A stretch of 44,814 nucleotides of DNA from an uncultured Bacilli bacterium (GTDB taxonomy: Bacteria > Bacillota_I > Bacilli_A > RF39 > UBA660). The position numbers and the translations under genes were made by a program. Shown here one piece after another: positions 42,092 to 44,814 of this stretch (within the stretch, counting starts at the first letter, position 1; every line of letters begins with the position of its first letter). Location: assembly GCA_934096315.1 (NCBI GenBank), contig CAKOLT010000007.1:1-44814 (forward strand), given 5' to 3'. The notes below the pieces were generated by a model. It was given only the letters and a program-made list of their open reading frames with translations, made no database searches and had not been told where the DNA came from.

Positions 42092-43951
42092 ATGAAAAAA
42101 GTATTATGGGGATTAATTACTATATTACTTCCAGCTTCCGTACTTGCAGATAGTTTTTCATTAACATGTCCAAGTGAGGTTAAGTCTGGGGAAGAGTTCG
42201 TGTGTAGTCTTAAAGTTAACAGTAGTAATCTTATTACAAGTTACTATTCTACACTTGGATTAAATGGTTTTACTTATGTTAAAGACAGTAACAACTTATA
42301 TAAAAATGGTTCCATTAGTGGGGACAATGTCAGTTTAACCGGAGGTACAGAAGTAACAAAATTTACTTTTAAAGGAAATAAAAGTGGTAGTATTACCCTA
42401 ATTGGTAATAGTATTAATACAAAAGAAGTTAATGATGTAAAGGTTAATGTAAAAGTTAATTCCTCAGTAAAAAATATAAAAGTTAATGGAGGAGACATTG
42501 GATTTAGACCTGATACTTTAGAATATGATGTAGTTAAAGATAGCCCTTCTGGAGAGTTTAAGGTAAGTGCAGAAGGAGATGGTATTACTTATAAAAGTTC
42601 TAAATCAACTAATGGAGTAATTAAATTAGACTATGGAAAGTCAGATACAGTAGTAGTTACTGGTAGTGATGGTATTAGTTATAAAGTTAATATTACTAGA
42701 GAAGATAACAGAGCTAGTGATACAACCTTAAAAAGCCTTGTTATCGGAGATGAGAATATTGAGATAACTGATAAATTAGAATATAAGTTAGAAGTTGCAA
42801 ATAAAGTAAAAAAAGTAAACATTAAAGCAGAAGCAACTGATGCAAATGCTAAAGTAGAAGGAAATGGAGAAATTTCTCTTGCAGTCGGAGAGAATAAACA
42901 TGAAATAGTAGTCAAAGCTGAGAATGGTGATAAAACTACTTATAAACTTGTAATTACAAGAAGAGAAGTAGTAGACATGAAAGGCAAGGATAACCTTGTT
43001 TCCCTAAAAGTTAATGACGTTAATATAGATAAAATTACAGACATCATCTATGCCAGTCTTAGTAATGATAATGATAAATTAAAATTAGAATATGATTTAC
43101 TAGATGATAAAGGCAGAGTAGAATATGACGAAGATTACGTTTTAAAAGAGGGAGTTAATAAACTAACCTTCAAAGTATATGATAGTAATGATAATGAAAA
43201 AAAGTATACATTAATAGTTATTAAAGAAGAAAAAAAGAATGTAGTAGACAATAAAAAAGATAAAATAATAAATGCCCTTAAAGAGGGAGACGTCTACGTT
43301 AAATTATCTAAAAGAGATGAAAAAATTGTCAGTAGAGATATTCTAAATAGTTTAAATGGCAATAAATTAACTTATGAAATACTAGATTCCAATGATATAA
43401 TTCTCTATTCCATAACCTTTAGTGGAGAAAAATTCGAAAAGTATAATAAAGACATTAATTTTGCCATAGAATTTAATACAAAAAGAGAAATATTAAAGGA
43501 TGAAAATTATTTCAACATAAGATTTTTAAATGATATTGTTCTACCTAATAATGTAAATATAAAAATATTCATTAAAGATAAATACAAAAACAACGAAGGA
43601 TTATACCTATACAACTACGACGGCTCTAAAAAACTAAATCTAATCAATGACAATGTTAAATATAAAGATTACTATGTTTCCTTTGACATTAACCATTTAA
43701 GTGAATATGTATTAAATACTGATGAGATCGTAGTCTCTAACAACCTATTAAAAATAGTACTTATTATTCTCGGAGTACTTATCATATTGGGAATTTCAAT
43801 ATTTACAATTATATATAAGAAAAAACACAAACATACTAATAAAAAGAAGACTGTTAAAAATAGTCCTACCATAAAACCAGAAGAAGAAAGTGATAACATT
43901 GAAGACGAATTCGCAAGTCTAATCAATGATAATTATAAGAAAGATGAATAG
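42092..43951 (+). CDS. Exported multi-domain adhesin-like protein with cadherin-like beta-sandwich domains
   Basis: This 619-aa protein has a signal peptide (KKVLWGLITILLPASVLA) then a cohesin-like beta domain (SLTCPSEVKSGEEFVCSLKVNSS), then two or three cadherin-like beta-sandwich repeats of the LKSLVIGDENIE...YKLVITR pattern. A C-terminal span (LLKIVLIILGVLIILGISIFTIIY) is followed by a Lys-rich cytoplasmic tail. This is the layout of surface-anchored proteins in gut Bacillota. Ligand unknown. AAGAGG SD. Confidence 0.8.
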   Translation: MKKVLWGLITILLPASVLADSFSLTCPSEVKSGEEFVCSLKVNSSNLITSYYSTLGLNGFTYVKDSNNLYKNGSISGDNVSLTGGTEVTKFTFKGNKSGSITLIGNSINTKEVNDVKVNVKVNSSVKNIKVNGGDIGFRPDTLEYDVVKDSPSGEFKVSAEGDGITYKSSKSTNGVIKLDYGKSDTVVVTGSDGISYKVNITREDNRASDTTLKSLVIGDENIEITDKLEYKLEVANKVKKVNIKAEATDANAKVEGNGEISLAVGENKHEIVVKAENGDKTTYKLVITRREVVDMKGKDNLVSLKVNDVNIDKITDIIYASLSNDNDKLKLEYDLLDDKGRVEYDEDYVLKEGVNKLTFKVYDSNDNEKKYTLIVIKEEKKNVVDNKKDKIINALKEGDVYVKLSKRDEKIVSRDILNSLNGNKLTYEILDSNDIILYSITFSGEKFEKYNKDINFAIEFNTKREILKDENYFNIRFLNDIVLPNNVNIKIFIKDKYKNNEGLYLYNYDGSKKLNLINDNVKYKDYYVSFDINHLSEYVLNTDEIVVSNNLLKIVLIILGVLIILGISIFTIIYKKKHKHTNKKKTVKNSPTIKPEEESDNIEDEFASLINDNYKKDE

Positions 43952-43964
43952 TCTTTCTTTTTTT
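43937..43964 (+). terminator. Rho-independent terminator
   Basis: AAGAAAGA and TCTTTCTT with a 7-nt loop, overlapping the stop codon and followed by T residues. Confidence 0.7.
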
Positions 43965-44010
43965 GACCTTTTTCGCACATAAAATATTGTATTATATTTT
44001 TGGTGATACC

Positions 44011-44442
44011 ATGAGAACTTATTATATATTTAACATAAATAATCATTTTGCTTATGTATATAAACACAAACCATATAAAGTTTATAAAGTACTTGAAGAA
44101 ATCTACACAAGAGGCAAATACGATGTAACATATACATATAAATTATACGATGACATAGCAAAGAGAATAGATAAAAACATATTAAACGAATACATATATT
44201 ATAACTACCGTAGTAACTTTTTTTATCGTATTTATGATAACATTCACATATATAATAATAGAGAATATAGTAAATTAACTATTAATAATTGCAATATAAA
44301 ACTAAAAACAAATGTAAATTTTCCTATATTTCTAAAAAATCTCATCAATTACAGTGATAATTTATTTGTATGTGACTTTATAAATAAGGATTACTTCTGG
44401 TTAAACACAATTACAAGTAAACAATTCATGAGAATAAATTAA
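44011..44442 (+). CDS. SirA-like protein (inhibitor of DnaA replication initiation)
   Basis: This protein is about 143 aa from ATG 44011 (MRTYYIFNINNHFAYVY), preceded by GGTGAT. The Tyr-rich start and the end LFVCDFINKDYFWLN resemble Bacillus SirA, which binds DnaA domain I. The gene is followed by yneF, the same neighbour as in Bacillus (sirA is yneE), which supports the call beyond similarity. In a probably non-sporulating lineage the role may be general control of initiation. Confidence 0.65.
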   Translation: MRTYYIFNINNHFAYVYKHKPYKVYKVLEEIYTRGKYDVTYTYKLYDDIAKRIDKNILNEYIYYNYRSNFFYRIYDNIHIYNNREYSKLTINNCNIKLKTNVNFPIFLKNLINYSDNLFVCDFINKDYFWLNTITSKQFMRIN

Positions 44443-44501
44443 TAAAAAATATAGACATAATTATTTATTTTTGTTAAAATTAATATGGAAGGAGAAGTAA
44501 T

Positions 44502-44711
44502 ATGCTTAAAGATATATTATATTTAGTATTAGGTTTAGTAGCGGGAGGACTACTTGGATTCTTTCTAGCAAGAAAATATATGAAAAAATATTTGAAAGAG
44601 AATCCTCCGATTAACGAGCAAATGATTAAAACTATGATGAGTCAAATGGGTAGAACCCCTAGTCAAAAACAAGTTAATCAAATGATGAAGCAAATGAATA
44701 AATATATGTAA
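44502..44711 (+). CDS. yneF: YneF family (UPF0154) small membrane protein
   Basis: This 69-aa protein has an N-terminal Gly-rich span (ILYLVLGLVAGGLLGFFLARKYM) and a conserved charged tail (NPPINEQMIKTMMSQMGRTPSQKQVNQMMKQM). Length and the tail motif are diagnostic for UPF0154/YneF. Function is unknown. GGAGAAGT lies before the ATG. Confidence 0.92.
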   Translation: MLKDILYLVLGLVAGGLLGFFLARKYMKKYLKENPPINEQMIKTMMSQMGRTPSQKQVNQMMKQMNKYM

Positions 44712-44756
44712 TTTATTCTTTTTCTTTATTTTAATAATACAGGATAAAAATATAGT

Positions 44757-44814
44757 TTAAGATTTAAAACTCAATTTTTCCCAATAAATACGGTTGATTA
44801 CATCTACTTTTTGC
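44757..44814 (-). CDS. Partial minus-strand gene, C-terminus only
   Basis: At the window edge the minus strand reads QKVDVINRIYWEKLSFKS followed by TAA (44757-44759), a natural-looking end of a protein whose body lies beyond the window. Family not recognised. It would be convergent with yneF. Confidence 0.35.
   Translation of the reverse strand, partial: QKVDVINRIYWEKLSFKS

Overview
The window is AT-rich (roughly a quarter G+C by eye), densely packed and almost entirely plus-strand. Gene content (ezrA, whiA, yvcK, tyrS/rpsD, a sirA-like gene beside yneF, Gly-Gly-Ala-Gly-Gly-type Shine-Dalgarno sites, standard stop codons) points to a low-GC Bacillota, probably a reduced gut Bacilli/'Tenericutes-like' lineage; this placement is inference.

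Layout. (1) 1-17.5 kb: a surface-glycan locus. It has a Wzt/TagH-type ATPase and Wzm/TagG-type permease, several glycosyltransferases (one GT2-GT4 fusion, one tandem GT2, one DUF1972/GT4), membrane glycan-handling proteins, a polysaccharide deacetylase, pgi, and a complete set for GDP-D-glycero-alpha-D-manno-heptose (gmhA, hddA and a fused hddC-gmhB). (2) 17.5-22.5 kb: small genes, an Smr protein, a P-type Ca2+-type ATPase and a 5'-truncated FtsX permease remnant at a deletion scar. (3) 22.5-24.5 kb: three Rpn-type (PDDEXK_2) copies, one full and two remnants, separated by near-identical hairpin terminators.

(4) 24.5-30.1 kb: the highlight, a diversity-generating retroelement (DGR). Two exported paralogous target genes (25004-26470 and 28999-30048) flank a MutS-like accessory gene, avd, a YMDD reverse transcriptase and an 86-nt template repeat (TR, 28488-28573). 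The variable repeats (VR1 26306-26391, VR2 29869-29954) are exactly 86 nt, and every difference between VR1 and VR2 falls at a TR adenine. Three features make it unusual: both VRs share the same seven non-adenine differences from the resident TR; the RT is split by a -1 frame break; and the MutS-like gene has its strong promoter, SD and ATG out of frame across a two-copy 17-bp tandem repeat, which would be in frame with three copies. The cassette may be decaying, phase-variable, or served in trans by another template.

(5) 30.2-33.7 kb: a 3-hydroxyacyl-CoA dehydrogenase-like gene, a class II Fic protein and an AAA/DUF4143 ATPase flanked by two identical 30-bp palindromes. (6) 33.7-44.8 kb: core genes yvcK-whiA-dut-tyrS, a candidate small RNA, rpsD on the minus strand with a pseudoknotted leader, ezrA, two Asn-rich membrane proteins, an RNHCP zinc-ribbon gene, a cadherin-like surface protein, a sirA-like gene and yneF. 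All functional calls rest on motifs and family memory; no database search was run.
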